DNA of 64,000 nt from Cordylochernes scorpioides (lineage: Eukaryota; Arthropoda; Arachnida; Pseudoscorpiones; Chernetidae): the NCBI GenBank assembly GCA_030710605.1, contig CP092872.1, positions 99,086,874-99,150,873 on the forward strand, written 5' to 3'. Under the pieces are notes generated by a model. That model was given only the letters and a program-made list of their open reading frames with translations, did not search any database and was not told the origin of the DNA. Position 1 is the first letter of the stretch. Every line of letters starts with the position of its first letter. Below are positions 1 to 10,735 of this stretch, in pieces. A program made the position numbers and the translations under genes.

Positions 1-965
1 AAGGTCTGAGTGGCAGCAATTCTCCTGCCAGATCTCTGAATTTACGTCACCAGGTCAAACGTACCACGTGTTCCTCCGTGTAATTGGACCGTAATTCATC
101 GGCATGCACCCCTCGGCCGACTTGGTATGCCAGCCGGCCGGCCGGCCGTAGGAACGGATCCATTTTCGACGCCCATCAGTCGTCACAGCCTTAAAGACTC
201 CAATTACCTCCTTTTAATCCTCTCGCATTTCCGCGTTTCGATTTGTGAATTGTTGCCGCCACAGAACTGACATGAACGGGCTGACTGCTGTATAATGGAA
301 CATTGGGCAAGAAGGAGAGCGACTTCGTTGAATGATTTGCACAATCCCAATTACCCCGGGGTTCCAGGTTGGAACATCTGTGTTAGCACGTTCAGCGTTA
401 TTACTGTGTCGCATATCTTTACATGTGCCACAAAAGAAAAAAAAACGTGTTTTCACAAAATAAAAAAGGCTATTTATCCAATTCAATGTGCTGACTACAC
501 CCCCATGTAAATAGGAGAAACTAACAGAACCGTAAAAACCAGTATATATATAAAATAACATATCAATAATGTAGGAGCAATAACCTCAAACATAGTCCAA
601 CACAGGACAGTAAACACGTCACGTTTTTTATATGGAGACTGATCATGTATCAAAAGTCAGTTCCGCAGACAGAATGTTCCTTCATAGCATCCCAAGATGA
701 TGGCAGCAAAATTGACCTCGGCTCGCAAGGTGATGGATAAAATTGGTAAATATTCCAGGCAGAAATGTTCATATCGAGAGATAATAACTAAAGCGAATGC
801 TCTTAATTTATTCGAAAACTGAGAGAGAAACAGGAAAAACAGAGATAAGCTCCAGGTTTCAAAACGTATAATTTTAAAACATATTTATCTAGGTAAGATA
901 TATAAAAACGTCTGTAATTCAACTTACAAGCTCGCGAAATCACTAACTCTAATAATTCTAAATAT

Positions 966-1005
<40 letters not shown>

Positions 1006-1980
1006 ACAACAATAAAAACCGTTATTAAGACACTATTGTCTTACAAGGGGATTCCCCTAAAAGGTTATATACTCGTATGTACATGAGTGAGGAGGGAAAG
1101 AAATTTAGAGGGGAGGGGGAGCAATCAGCCGTTTTCTGTGGAGTTGAGCACTTCTTCCCTCATTTTATCAATCGCCTTGAGAAATTTAAAATATTTATAA
1201 ACAAATGCTTTATCCAGCAGGAGAGTAGTAAAAATATTTTTTTGAAAATAGAGCAATCCATAAATAATTCTTTAATTATTATAAAAAGGCATATATTGGA
1301 TCAAACATCATTGGTATAAAATATTATTGGTAAAATAAATGTTGATCCCATATATGCCTTTTTAATTAAAGATATATATCTACAGCTGGGGAGTAACCTT
1401 CGCCGGAGTAATCTCTCATCTTTATTTCAAATTTCAGTAGAATCATTCCAGCCGTTCAACCCTAATGAAAGACAAACATCCAAATACTATTTTATAATAC
1501 TATTATTTTACTATATACCATATACTATACACCATATATACGTTATATCTATCATATACTATACACCATATATGCTTTATGTATACCATATCATATACAC
1601 CATAAATGCTTTATATCAACCATATACATTAAACTATAACACACCAGACAGGATTGGCTGTTCTACGAACGGATCCAGTACTCTTGCCTAAGTCCAATAA
1701 GACCAATATTATTTTTATTATGAAAACCCCCATAGTAGTAGCAATAACATTATTAAAATGTTTTGAAAAATGAAAACAGGCGAGTTAATTGAAGGAAAAT
1801 ATTGTTATGTAGATAGCAACTTATATTTTAGTACTAGCCGAATGACCCGGGCAACGCCCGGGTTTTACCCGATTAAATGCTTTTATTCAAATACTATCCG
1901 TTACAATTATAAATTGGCGCCGTGGATGTCATTCTTGTATAATATATGAATGAGTTTTAAAAATTGTAAAAAAAAGAAAA
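1..1980. other. Non-coding AT-rich flank
   Basis: No gene with recognisable homology is seen. The ORFs here are short and low-complexity. The stretch contains a (TA)n microsatellite near 963-1000 and a degenerate tandem AT-rich repeat near 1496-1630 built on a 'catatactatacaccat' theme. A piece near 1018-1064 resembles 60564-60615. At 1836-1880 there is a short fragment of the head of repeat X (CTAG followed by an imperfect CCCGGG palindrome). Confidence 0.6.
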
Positions 1981-2051
1981 TGCATCGGCCGGGAATCGAA
2001 CCCGAGCCGCCCGCGTGGCAGGCGAGCATTCTACCACTGAACCACCGATGG
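1981..2051 (-). tRNA. tRNA-Gly (anticodon GCC)
   Basis: On the minus strand a 71-nt cloverleaf folds with the D-arm GGTTCAGTGGTAGAA, the anticodon loop CTGCCAC and the T-loop TTCGATT, the usual length and identity elements of eukaryotic tRNA-Gly(GCC). It carries internal A and B boxes. A T-rich stretch follows directly on the minus strand (A-rich on plus just below 1981), as expected for Pol III termination. Two oddities: the first acceptor pair is C-C instead of G-C, because the 5' base before CATCGG is C, and the T-stem has one G-T wobble. It may be functional, with the 5' base misassigned, or a slightly decayed copy. Confidence 0.85.
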
Positions 2052-2507
2052 TTATGAGAAATGGCCATATTTGGGTATTCATTCCATTCACAAAGCAAAC
2101 GATGACAGAATTGATTAAGAATTGTTGCTTGATTATGACGCTGATAACTGTATAAATTAATCCTCGGAGGAGGATAAAAACTTTATATTTGAAACTGAAT
2201 AATATGCTATATAAAATAAATATATTTTAAAAAATTAAAAATTAGGGAGTATAATTAGTAATAATTTTATTATATATAAAAATTCGTTTGTGTGTGTCCA
2301 ATGAAGTTATAAATAAGGAATATTTTTTGGTTTACAGATCGTTACGAAAAGATATAAACTTTACAGGTGTAAACTCTGTCGGGTAATCTACGATTAATAC
2401 AAATTAGAGATCGGTGGATATTTATTCCGCTAGTTGGCGCAATCTATCAGCAGCTTCCAGTTCCAGATCGGGAGTTGTCTTAACACAAATGTATAAAATG
2501 TGCATAT
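2052..2507. other. Intergenic, no feature recognised
   Basis: AT-rich sequence between tRNA-Gly and the putative solo LTR. No ORF, tRNA or clear repeat unit could be supported. Confidence 0.5.
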
Positions 2508-2701
2508 TGTTACGTCAGTTCGACCACATGTCCAACAATGGCTGAGGACGGAGCAGCCAGGAGTGAAGTCTTGTTGTGGACTGTTGGACGATGCTCTCCT
2601 TGTCGCTCTGTTCTCAGTGAATGCTTGAAGATAAACAAAGAGGAGACGAACAGAGATCCTTACAGATGGCCAACCTCGGTGGTGGCGTTGTATATGTAAC
2701 A
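2508..2701. mobile_element. Putative solo LTR (194 bp)
   Basis: The segment starts TGTTAC and ends GTAACA, an inverted terminal pair typical of LTRs. It is flanked by CATAT (2503-2507) and CATAC (2702-2706), a 5-bp near-duplication with one mismatch. No internal retroelement coding sequence adjoins it, so a solo LTR left by LTR-LTR recombination fits best. The 5-bp duplication would suit BEL/Pao or Copia rather than the 4-bp gypsy elements in this window. Orientation and family cannot be told from one copy. Confidence 0.4.
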
Positions 2702-4080
2702 CATACATTCTAATAAATGCATATTAACAAAAGGAAGAGGCAATTTTTGCCCGTACTTGAAAATCCCCGTCATTCATTTTTATCGCCACAGAAAGGTAAT
2801 TCTTCTTTGCATATAAAACTAAGAACTACCTGGCTCTTCTCGGGATTTTCCAGGTGAATTCTTGCCCCCTATAATCTTCATTTACTGAAAATATTACAAC
2901 TTTTGTGTGTACTCCCATTTTCAATTTGCATCATTGAAGTATAAGGTTGTTGGGAAACAATTATATTGGTAGAAGAGAAAGAAGGCTGATATAAGTTCCT
3001 TTATTACTTAAAGGTATTTATAAACAATAAGACAAGAGATTGAAGAAACTAGATAAAATTATATATACATACCTGCAGCTTATCAGCGGCCTGCCCTATC
3101 CAAGAACCGCTAGCCAACACAACTATCTAACAAAGCTGAGATATATATGCAAATTAGCATAGACAATATATAACAACAATATGCAAATCACAAGAGTATT
3201 ATATCGTAGAAATATCCCAGAATTGCCATTTTCAGCGAAGGTGTGCATAAATATCTATTTTATAATTATAAAAAAAAAAATAGCTTCAAAAAATTATATC
3301 AATTTTCATCGTTAGAACGGAAAAATTTTTGATGATAATATTTGATATTGCATTAACCAATATATATTTTACTATTTATATTATTAGCATCAGCCGCGTA
3401 AAAACAGTAGTAATAATTGTGAAATAGTAGTAATCAGTAGTAATAGATAACTTTCAAGATAATAAATCCATATGGCGATAATTCAATATTGAAATACTGA
3501 AACTTTTCTTGTCACGACACAAAGGATCATGGCGATAATTACATTTTAAGGCATATTATAAAATTGAACCGTTGAATGAAATAAAAGTGACGTCACCACT
3601 CGCATATTTGTTCATATTTTGTTATGATTAAAACTTTATTATAGATAAGGATAGCGTTTTTTTAAATTATTTTAAAGCATAATATAGACTGGGAATGCAT
3701 CCGGGAATGCCTGAACCTTTTTTTTTTTTTTTTGCGCGTTTTAAAGGAAATATACATATTAATCTATCATCAATTTAATTAATTCAAAATCAGATTTTCG
3801 TTTTTCCTTCCTTTTGATATAGGCATACGAAATTTGAGAAAAAATGGTTTATCCGTCTAGGAACCAACTTGCTACATACCTAGAAGTGAGTATTATGGTT
3901 GAAGACAATTTAAACTTATCGAATTTTAAAGCAAATTCTTAGTGTCAAATATGTGAATCTCCTAAGATTTATCGATTACTTTTAAAAGAAATATTTGAAA
4001 GAAACTGATTCGCGAGCCCTTATATTTTTTACTTAAAAATTAAAAGGGAAACTAGAATAAAAACTAAAACTATTTTATTC
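2702..4080. other. Intergenic AT-rich sequence
   Basis: No coding region is supported. A 15-base T run lies near 3719-3734. No terminal inverted repeat matching the mariner remnant downstream was found on this side. Confidence 0.5.
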
Positions 4081-4084
4081 TTGG

Positions 4085-5255
4085 TAATAAAGTTTTTTTC
4101 CAAATATATTTAAATTTAATAATTATTCAAAATGTCCTTCATTTGCTTCTCTCCAAACGCAATCTAAGTCTTTTAGGGAAACTTTGACAAACACGAGCCC
4201 ATAAATCCGCTTCGAATAGATTAAATTATTCTTCTAGTGCAATTTCCATTTGCTCTAAAGTCTTGGATTTTCGATGATAAAATGCATATTTTAAAAATCC
4301 CCACAAAAAAATCTGCCAGAGTAAGATCAGGTGATCGCGCAAGCCAATCAATTGGTCCACGGCGCCCCATCCATTTATGAGGGAAATATTTCATTGAGCT
4401 CTAACAATGTTTGAGTAATGGGCGGGTGCACCATCCTGCATGAAGCAAAGGTTTTTCCAACCAATTTTGGCTGCATAAATTCCTCCAACATTTTCAAATA
4501 AATCTCACCATTTACTTTTTCATCGAAAATATAAGGTCCGATTATTCCTTCCGAACAAATTCCACCCCAAACAGTTAAGCCAAGGGAATTATCTTCCTTC
4601 TCAATTTCTGCCTTTAGATTTTCTGAAGCCCAATAAACACAATTATGTCGATTGGCATAGCCATTCAATTTACAAATAGCCTCATCAGTCCACATTATTC
4701 GATTAGGCACATTTATATCATTTTGGATCATTTCAAGAATTTTTTCACAAAATTCCATCTTTATATCCCAATCATCTTCATGAAGTGCATGAATTAATTT
4801 AGGAATATAAGGCTTATAACCAAGACTTTTTAGCATTATTTGGATGGAGGTTATAGCTCTTTTTAGCTCTTGGGACAATCTTCTTGTTGATATTTGAGGA
4901 CTAGCTTCTAAAGATGCTTTAACTAGGTTTATATTAGTTTCACAGGTAGCAGAGTGTCGTCTTTCCTGATCTAGGGAGAACTGCCACACTACCGGTACTT
5001 TCAAATTATTCTTGTTACGGCTGATTTAGAAGGTGCAGACGGCTCAGAATGTATTGACCATTGACGTCGTAGAGTTGTGACCATGTTGATAATAGAGTTT
5101 GATCATTTTAATTCTTTCTTTGATATCGAGGGAGGACTGAATTAAACTTGGATGGAACCTGAACATACACATATGTTAATTAGACAAATATTATAAATAA
5201 TTTATTAGTTAAAAATTATAAAAAGGTATCGGGACTTACGGGCCATCCTGTACAT
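4085..5255 (-). pseudogene. Decayed mariner-like (Tc1/mariner) transposase
   Basis: The minus strand carries a broken transposase of the Tc1/mariner superfamily. The longest open piece is 5004-4375. Upstream, around 5150-4990, are remnants of the helix-turn-helix domain in another frame. The catalytic core shows WTDEA (first Asp) and VWGGI. A QDGAPAHY-type block (second Asp) lies out of frame near 4445-4420, and SPDLTLAD (third Asp) is near 4350-4330. An Asp as third residue points to mariner rather than Tc1. At 5228-5255 the sequence reads, on the minus strand, TACAGGATGGCCCGTAAG, which matches the usual arthropod mariner terminal repeat type. At least three frameshifts or stops make it non-functional. 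The opposite inverted repeat could not be found. Confidence 0.75.
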
Positions 5256-6118
5256 AAAGATAGAAATTATGAAAAATGAACTTCAAGAAAACATATAATC
5301 TAAAATGTCTTCATAACTTAAAATGACGTATTCAGTAATTTAAAATTAAATAATGAAATATTGAAAAGGAATATTATGAATATAAAATATTCTTATATGA
5401 TATCATAATAATGTAAAATAAAATACAACACAAAACTTGAACTCCTCAAAACGAAGGATACCTCTCACGTCCAAGTCGGCCACAAAGTTTGTGCCAAAAC
5501 GTTCGATGGACTTCGCCATAAACATCTGACTATTGACCCAACTAATGTTGCCAAGGGAACGTGTTAAGGTAGAAATTATCGAATTGTATTATTCGTTTTC
5601 AAATTGTTACTTTAAAAAGTGTATTTATGTTATTCAAACAGAGAAAGGATAAGGAATTATATTCCAACACTTGGAAAATTGTAGAAATTTTATAAAAATA
5701 ACTATTCACTTACTCCGTAATAAGTGTCTTCAATAATTTATCAAAATTTGCAAGTTTGTGGCATTTAACTTGAAGGGCACTTTGTGGCAAAACTCACTGA
5801 CAGGAGTAAACTGCAGTGTTGTCAAGTACACATAAGGTAATCTAGCCAATGCGTCTCAAGATGGGATCTCCGCAGTTGGCCAGAGCTGCTGTCCAGTATG
5901 TACCAAACATCTCTTTATGCCATTGGAAATGTACACATGAGCCAATAGCGTCGAAATGTTGGACAGATATTTATAAAATAAAGAGATATTTGTGTAATTG
6001 AGCAATGTAATAAGTTATTGTTTGAAATTTGTATTTGTAATAAAATTGTAGAGATTTAAAAAAAGTGTTGAATTATAAATATACACGCATGAATAATAAT
6101 TAAGGAAGTGGAAAGTCA
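5256..6118. other. Intergenic, no feature recognised
   Basis: AT-rich sequence with no supported ORF, RNA gene or repeat structure. Confidence 0.5.
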
Positions 6119-6120
6119 TT

Positions 6121-6480
6121 GATTTCGCCGGTCATCTGTTGTTTTAAAGGAGACAGAGTCAATTTTGTTCTCACTTGGTTACCTCGTGTATTCAATAAAG
6201 GTCACTGTAATATCTTTCAGAGTTATTGTCTGAATCCCGATATACCACAACAACAACAAAAAGCTATTATTAATAACACACGTCCCAAACAGGATTCTCC
6301 CAGATACAGAAGTAAACATATCTACAGAAAGAGGAGATTAACATCGACCTCTTTCTTCAAGTTGGATCCATCACCTGTATTGTGCCTATTGTCCGTGCTG
6401 TTTTACAGATGTTGTTAAAAGCTAATGCATTGGGTTTGAATCCCGAAATACATGCTAAAAGGTACCCTTTCCTTAAGTTT
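6121..6480 (+). repeat. Dispersed repeat copy (pair of 59268-59425), with internal insertion
   Basis: The stretch 6121-6245 matches 59268-59393 closely, with shared blocks such as GGTCATCTG/GGTCGTCTG, TCAATAAAGGTC and TATCTTTCAGAGTTATTG. In the copy at 59 kb the similarity runs on directly into 'catgctataaggtac'. Here it is interrupted by about 190 bp (6246-6436) flanked by GAATCCCGATATAC and GAATCCCGAAATAC. The outer similarity resumes at about 6450. The 99-codon ORF over this region is not thought to be a gene. Confidence 0.55.
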
Positions 6481-6499
6481 TGTCCATGAGTGTATATAT

Positions 6500-6708
6500 T
6501 GAGACGTTACAGAAACAATTTTCAATTGTACATGAATTCCTTTAAAATGTTATTTTAATTTTTCATGTGTTTATTTTCATTTTAATTTTTTATTCATCAA
6601 AAGTCAATGATGTACATACTAAATTAGTAAAAACTCAATAAAAACGATATGTAAAAATATACATAAACAAATGGCTTGTAAAAGAAAGCGGCATTAAAAT
6701 GAGTTTAG
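6500..6708 (+). repeat. Gypsy-1 5' LTR, left part
   Basis: First 209 bp of the LTR, starting TGAGACGTTACAG. It is interrupted by the piggyBac-like element after the target TTAG (6705-6708) and continues at 10595. Confidence 0.95.
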
Positions 6709-8039
6709 CCCGGCAGCGGTCGCGCCCTCTTTTATACCTTGAAAGGTCGCGGTGGGTAAAATTTACCCACTTTTTAAAACCTAAATAAATCAAATATTTT
6801 TTCCAATATTTTTATTGTTTTCTATGTTAGAATAATGATTTGTCTATTAAATAACTTTACATAAAATCCTGAGATATAAAAATCATATTTTATTTATTTT
6901 ATTAATAACAAATCAAAATATCAAATATTTATGATATATTTGACTATTTTATGAAAATAAAAATATATATTGAAGATAGGTTATAAAATATAAATTTGTA
7001 TGAAAGTTATCACTTTCTTTCATAGAAATTAGGACTTGTTTCGTCCTTTATGACATTCTTGACAAATTATTACAGAGTGTTCCTTACACAAAAAAGCAAA
7101 ACAGTACTGGCAATGTTGAATAGTTTTTCTGTCCTTTTTTTTCTTTCTGGCATTTCTTGCATCGATGTCTTTCTCCTATTTTTGGCTTTTTAGATGGACC
7201 AGGCTCTAACAAATTAAAAATATCGGATGCCTTTTCCTTTATTTCACATGGCATTCTTCCGCTTACTGTGCGAACTTTGACCATCTCTTCAATAAGATCT
7301 AAGGATAAGGTTTTCAAAAAATGACGTCTTGATTTAACCTTTGATGCGTTGCCATTTGCAAAATTAATTATCTGGGAATTTATTGCCCCAATATTTAAAA
7401 GTGAATAAAAAATAACCATGGGCCATCTTCTTGAATTTCTAGCACAGTTATATGTAGCTGTCATTTCGTCCATCATATCTACACCACCCTTTGTCATATT
7501 ATAAAACATTATCATCTCTGGCTTTTTAAATTCTCCCGTTGAATCATCTATATTTGCATCGTGGTGCAGAGTTGAAAGCATAAGTACAACTTTATTCTCT
7601 TTAGGCTTGTATAAAAGAAGTGTCATTTCACTTTGAAAGCCAAAAACACTAGTGTGTACATTTCTACCTCTGCTGATGACAAACTCTGAGGGGATTTCCT
7701 TTTTATTTCTTTTTAAGGTACCAACAATTATTAGTCTATATTGTTGTAAAAGTTTTAGAGCTAAAGAATAACTGGTGAACCAGTTATCCATTGTTACATT
7801 GCGGCCAGTTCCCTTGATTGGCTCACACAATCGTTCCACAACGTCACTTGGACTTTTGCTGACATTGTAAGGACCTTCAGGGTTTTTTCCTGAATAAATC
7901 TCCAAGTTACAAGTATAAAACATTTTTTGAATCCACGAGAGCAAATAATTTTATTCTATATTTATTGTGTTTACTCGGAATATACTGCCTGAAATTGCAT
8001 TTCCCTCTGAAAGCGTCAAACTTTTCATCCACCGTTATA

Positions 8040-9459
8040 CACTGCGTGACATTGAAAATGGAACACCAAGAAATAGTGGCCAGAAAGTGATCAAACTCGG
8101 CAGACAGAGAGAGAGACAGGGACAAACAATAAGTGATCTTTATTTCAAAATGATAGTCATAATACAGAGCGAGAACGGCGTCGGCTTAGTAGCAAGTAGG
8201 ACCACCGCGGACGGCGATGCACACAGCAACACGTCTAGGTAGAGAGTCAATCAGAGTACGGATGGCGTCCTGAGGGATGGCTCTCCATTCCCTCTCAACC
8301 ATTTGCCACAGTTCGTCTTCTGAACGCGGCTGTGGCAAGGCATGCAAACGGCGTCCAATGATGTCCCAGACGTGCTCGATTGGTGAGAGATCAGGAGAGT
8401 ACGGTGGCCAGGGAAGCATCTGTATATCTTGCAGAGCTTGTTGGCTAATGCGAGCAGTGTGCGGTCGGGCGTTATCCTGCTGATAAAGGGTATTGGGCAC
8501 CCCCTGAAGGTAGGGGAGTGTCACCGGTCGCAGCACATCATCAACGTATCGTTGGGCCGTCATAGTGCCCTGAATACGAAGTAAAGGTGACCTGGAATCA
8601 TACGCGATTGCGCCCCAAACCATGATTCCACGTTGTCGCAAGGTGGGACGTTCCACAATTGCTGCCGGATTGGACCTTTCTCCACGTCGACGTCACACGC
8701 GTACACGGCGACTATCACTGGACAAGCAGAAACGCGACTCATCTGAGAACACGACCCTGTGCCATTCCGTCATCCACGTCGATCTAGCCCGGCACCATTC
8801 CAAACGTTGGCGCCTATTCGGTGGGGTCAATGGCAGTCTTCTTAGCGGACGGCATGAGTGCAAGCCATTAGCAACCAATCGACGGGAAATGGTTCTGGTC
8901 GAGATGGAATGATCTAGGGTGTCTTGCACAAGTTGCAGGATGGCGGTATAATTGGCTTGTGGGGCCGCCACTGCTTGTCGAAGGATACGCCGATCCACAC
9001 GTGCTGACGTCACTCTGGTTGCACCGGCATTCCTATAAATTGCCACATTTCCTTGTTCCAACCATCTTCTCCACAGTCGGTGCACCGTGGACGCACCAAG
9101 GTGTGTATCAGCTGCGATTTGACGTATGGACCAACCTGCCCTTTTCAGTCCGATCACCATGCCCCTCGTAAAAGCGTCTGTCTGCTTGAACTGCCTCCGT
9201 TTACGATGACCTGGCATTCTCTGTTATTACACGTGTCTTTTGACACAAGAACAAAATTTCTACAATGATTTTCCTTGAAGAAATAACGACACGAATACTG
9301 TCCTTTCTGCAATTTCCTGCCTTATATCTTACTCCAAGTGCGCACGAGAGCTGCGCATTTTACATCATTTGCATAACTCGGTTAGGCGCGTCTACCCTGA
9401 AATTTGCATAATTTTCTGGCCACTATTTCTTGGTGTTCCATTTTCAATGTCACGCAGTG
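8040..9459 (-). mobile_element. Tc1-like transposon inside the piggyBac transposase gene
   Basis: The 1420-bp element has near-perfect inverted repeats of about 50 bp, starting CACTGCGTGACATTG and ending within GTGGCCAGAAA, at 8040-8088 and 9411-9459. It is flanked by TATA on both sides (8036-8039, 9460-9463). One minus-strand transposase fills the interior. It is the innermost layer of the nest Gypsy-1 > piggyBac > Tc1. Confidence 0.93.
8186..9217 (-). pseudogene. Tc1-family transposase with a single nonsense codon
   Basis: The frame is open from Met at 9217 to the stop at 8186, 343 codons, the normal length for the family, except for one TGA at 8693-8695. At that place related Tc1 transposases that I recognise have Trp in a VWRRRGER block, so a TGG to TGA change is likely. 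The N-terminus is a paired-type helix-turn-helix region (IRQIAADTHLGASTVHRLW), the middle a Tc3-like second DNA-binding region. The catalytic core has FSDESRF (Asp 1), QQDNARPH (Asp 2) and SPDLSPIEHVWD (Glu). Apart from the stop it looks complete. Confidence 0.93.
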
Positions 9460-10590
9460 TATATTCCGAAGGAGAATAATGCTTTTGGCAATTTTTACAG
9501 AAGTATCAAAAATCAATCTCACAGCTGCTAATTTATCTTGACGAAGTCTTTCATTTCTTGTAGCTTTGTCATCAAAACGAATTACTCTGAGAAGAAAACG
9601 GAATCTGTTTTCAGACATTCTACACAATTCAAATATATTCAAAGATATTCTACACAATTCAAATCCAGTACTATCTCTTGCCCATGCATCATCTGTATTC
9701 AATTTATTCGCTTTCATGACCCCAAGAAAGTAAATAATTCCCAATAAAGCTTTAATTTCATGTAGGTTTGTCAAATTAGCATCTCTTTCTCTGCTATAGT
9801 TCTGCTGAATATTCCTAATGTAAATGTTAGTATTTGTAACTATGCATTCAAGTATATTGTCATCTATAAAGAGATTCCAACAATCTAATATCGATTTAGC
9901 ATTTTTTGCTTCACCCTTTACCCCTGGTAGATGGGTGATAATATTTTCACTGCGAGTTCGAACATTTTTTGGGGGAAGAGCTTTCTTCCATTTAGTCTTT
10001 TGGTCCTTTCCTATATAGTAATTGAAGCTTGGATCCTCATTGTTTTCTTTTTCTGATAATGTATACTTTTCAGTGTCTGTACTCCAATTCCTCTCTTCTA
10101 TATGATCATCAGTTTCTGATTCCTCATCATCGGGATTTGGAATATTATTATCATAACGGAAAAAATCAGCATTTGAAAGCATTTTATGTGAAATAATGTA
10201 AAAAGAGGAAATAAAATATAAATCCTACCTTATTGTTGGAAGAAATGATTGTATTATTGCACTTGGGGCAGCAAAACCAAACAACAAGAAGCCAGAAAGT
10301 AACTCGAAACTTATTTACGCAAACCCAAACCAAAAGCGTTAAAAGGTCGCGCTGGGTAAAAATTACCCATTGACGAGAACTCAAAAGGTCGCACTGGGTA
10401 AAATTGACCCAAACATGCTAATAAAATGAATATATGTCATAAAACTAAAATTATAGGTTTATTATAATATTCTTTAGATAGATTTAGAAAGGTACTGAGA
10501 ATATATTTTAAATATATATATTTTTTAATATAGAAATATTTTCGAAAAGTTCCTTCTGGGTAATTTTTACCCATTGCGACCGCTGAAGGG

Positions 10591-10700
10591 TTAGGCAAAA
10601 TGTCTATTTCATTAACAAACATTTCACTTTTAAAATAATAAACTTTAAAAATAAAGTTTTACTAAACTAAAATTAGCGTTTTAAAAATAAAAACGTGGCA
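10591..10700 (+). repeat. Gypsy-1 5' LTR, right part
   Basis: Starts with the second TTAG copy (10591-10594) and ends AACGTGGCA, matching the end of the 3' LTR. Without the duplicated TTAG it completes the 315-bp LTR. Confidence 0.95.
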
Positions 10701-10702
10701 TT

Positions 10703-10724
10703 TGGCGCAGTCGAAAAGGATACG
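10703..10724 (+). promoter_or_regulatory. Gypsy-1 primer-binding site, tRNA-Ser type
   Basis: TGGCGCAGTCG follows the LTR after two T residues. It is the complement of the 3' end of animal tRNA-Ser (CGACTGCG plus CCA). The following AAAAGGATACG still resembles the T-arm complement. The same site type is known from the Drosophila 17.6/297 group. Confidence 0.8.
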
Positions 10725-10735
10725 AAGAAAAAAAA

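Larger units (their letters stand above)
7084..10182 (-). pseudogene. piggyBac transposase, split and frameshifted
   Basis: The N-terminal part reads 10182 to about 9464, with acidic residues first and then the DDE_Tnp_1_7 N-terminal region. The Tc1 insert separates it from the core, 8035-7084. The core shows the three catalytic Asp motifs of the family: TVDEKF (about 8025), TMDNWF (about 7793) and GGVDMMDE (about 7480). The C-terminus has a Cys-rich tail, RHRCKKCQKEKK. Excising the Tc1 with one TATA rejoins the frame as RN-ITVDE. A second lesion is a single-base frameshift near 7930-7910, next to an A6 run, between DSKN and the conserved NxxIYSGK block. Because the element sits inside a young LTR, a defective copy was probably moved by transposase made elsewhere. 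Confidence 0.88.
6709..10590 (-). mobile_element. piggyBac-like transposon inside the Gypsy-1 5' LTR
   Basis: The 3882-bp element begins CCCGGCAGCGGTCGC and ends with the inverse of CCCTTCAGCGGTCGC. Ends starting CCC are typical of piggyBac. The flanking duplication is TTAG (6705-6708, 10591-10594), not the canonical TTAA. Near the ends lie four copies of a 25-bp motif, GGTCGC followed by a TGGGTAAAAATTACCCA-type palindrome: 6745-6769, 10345-10369, 10387-10411 and, inverted, 10557-10581. These are probably transposase-binding subterminal repeats. The element carries one broken transposase gene on the minus strand and is itself interrupted by a Tc1-like element at 8040-9459. Confidence 0.9.

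Noticed and set aside
6119-6418. 99-codon ORF as a small gene
   Set aside because: The first part is a dispersed repeat also found at 59.3 kb without a conserved frame; the second part is an insertion.
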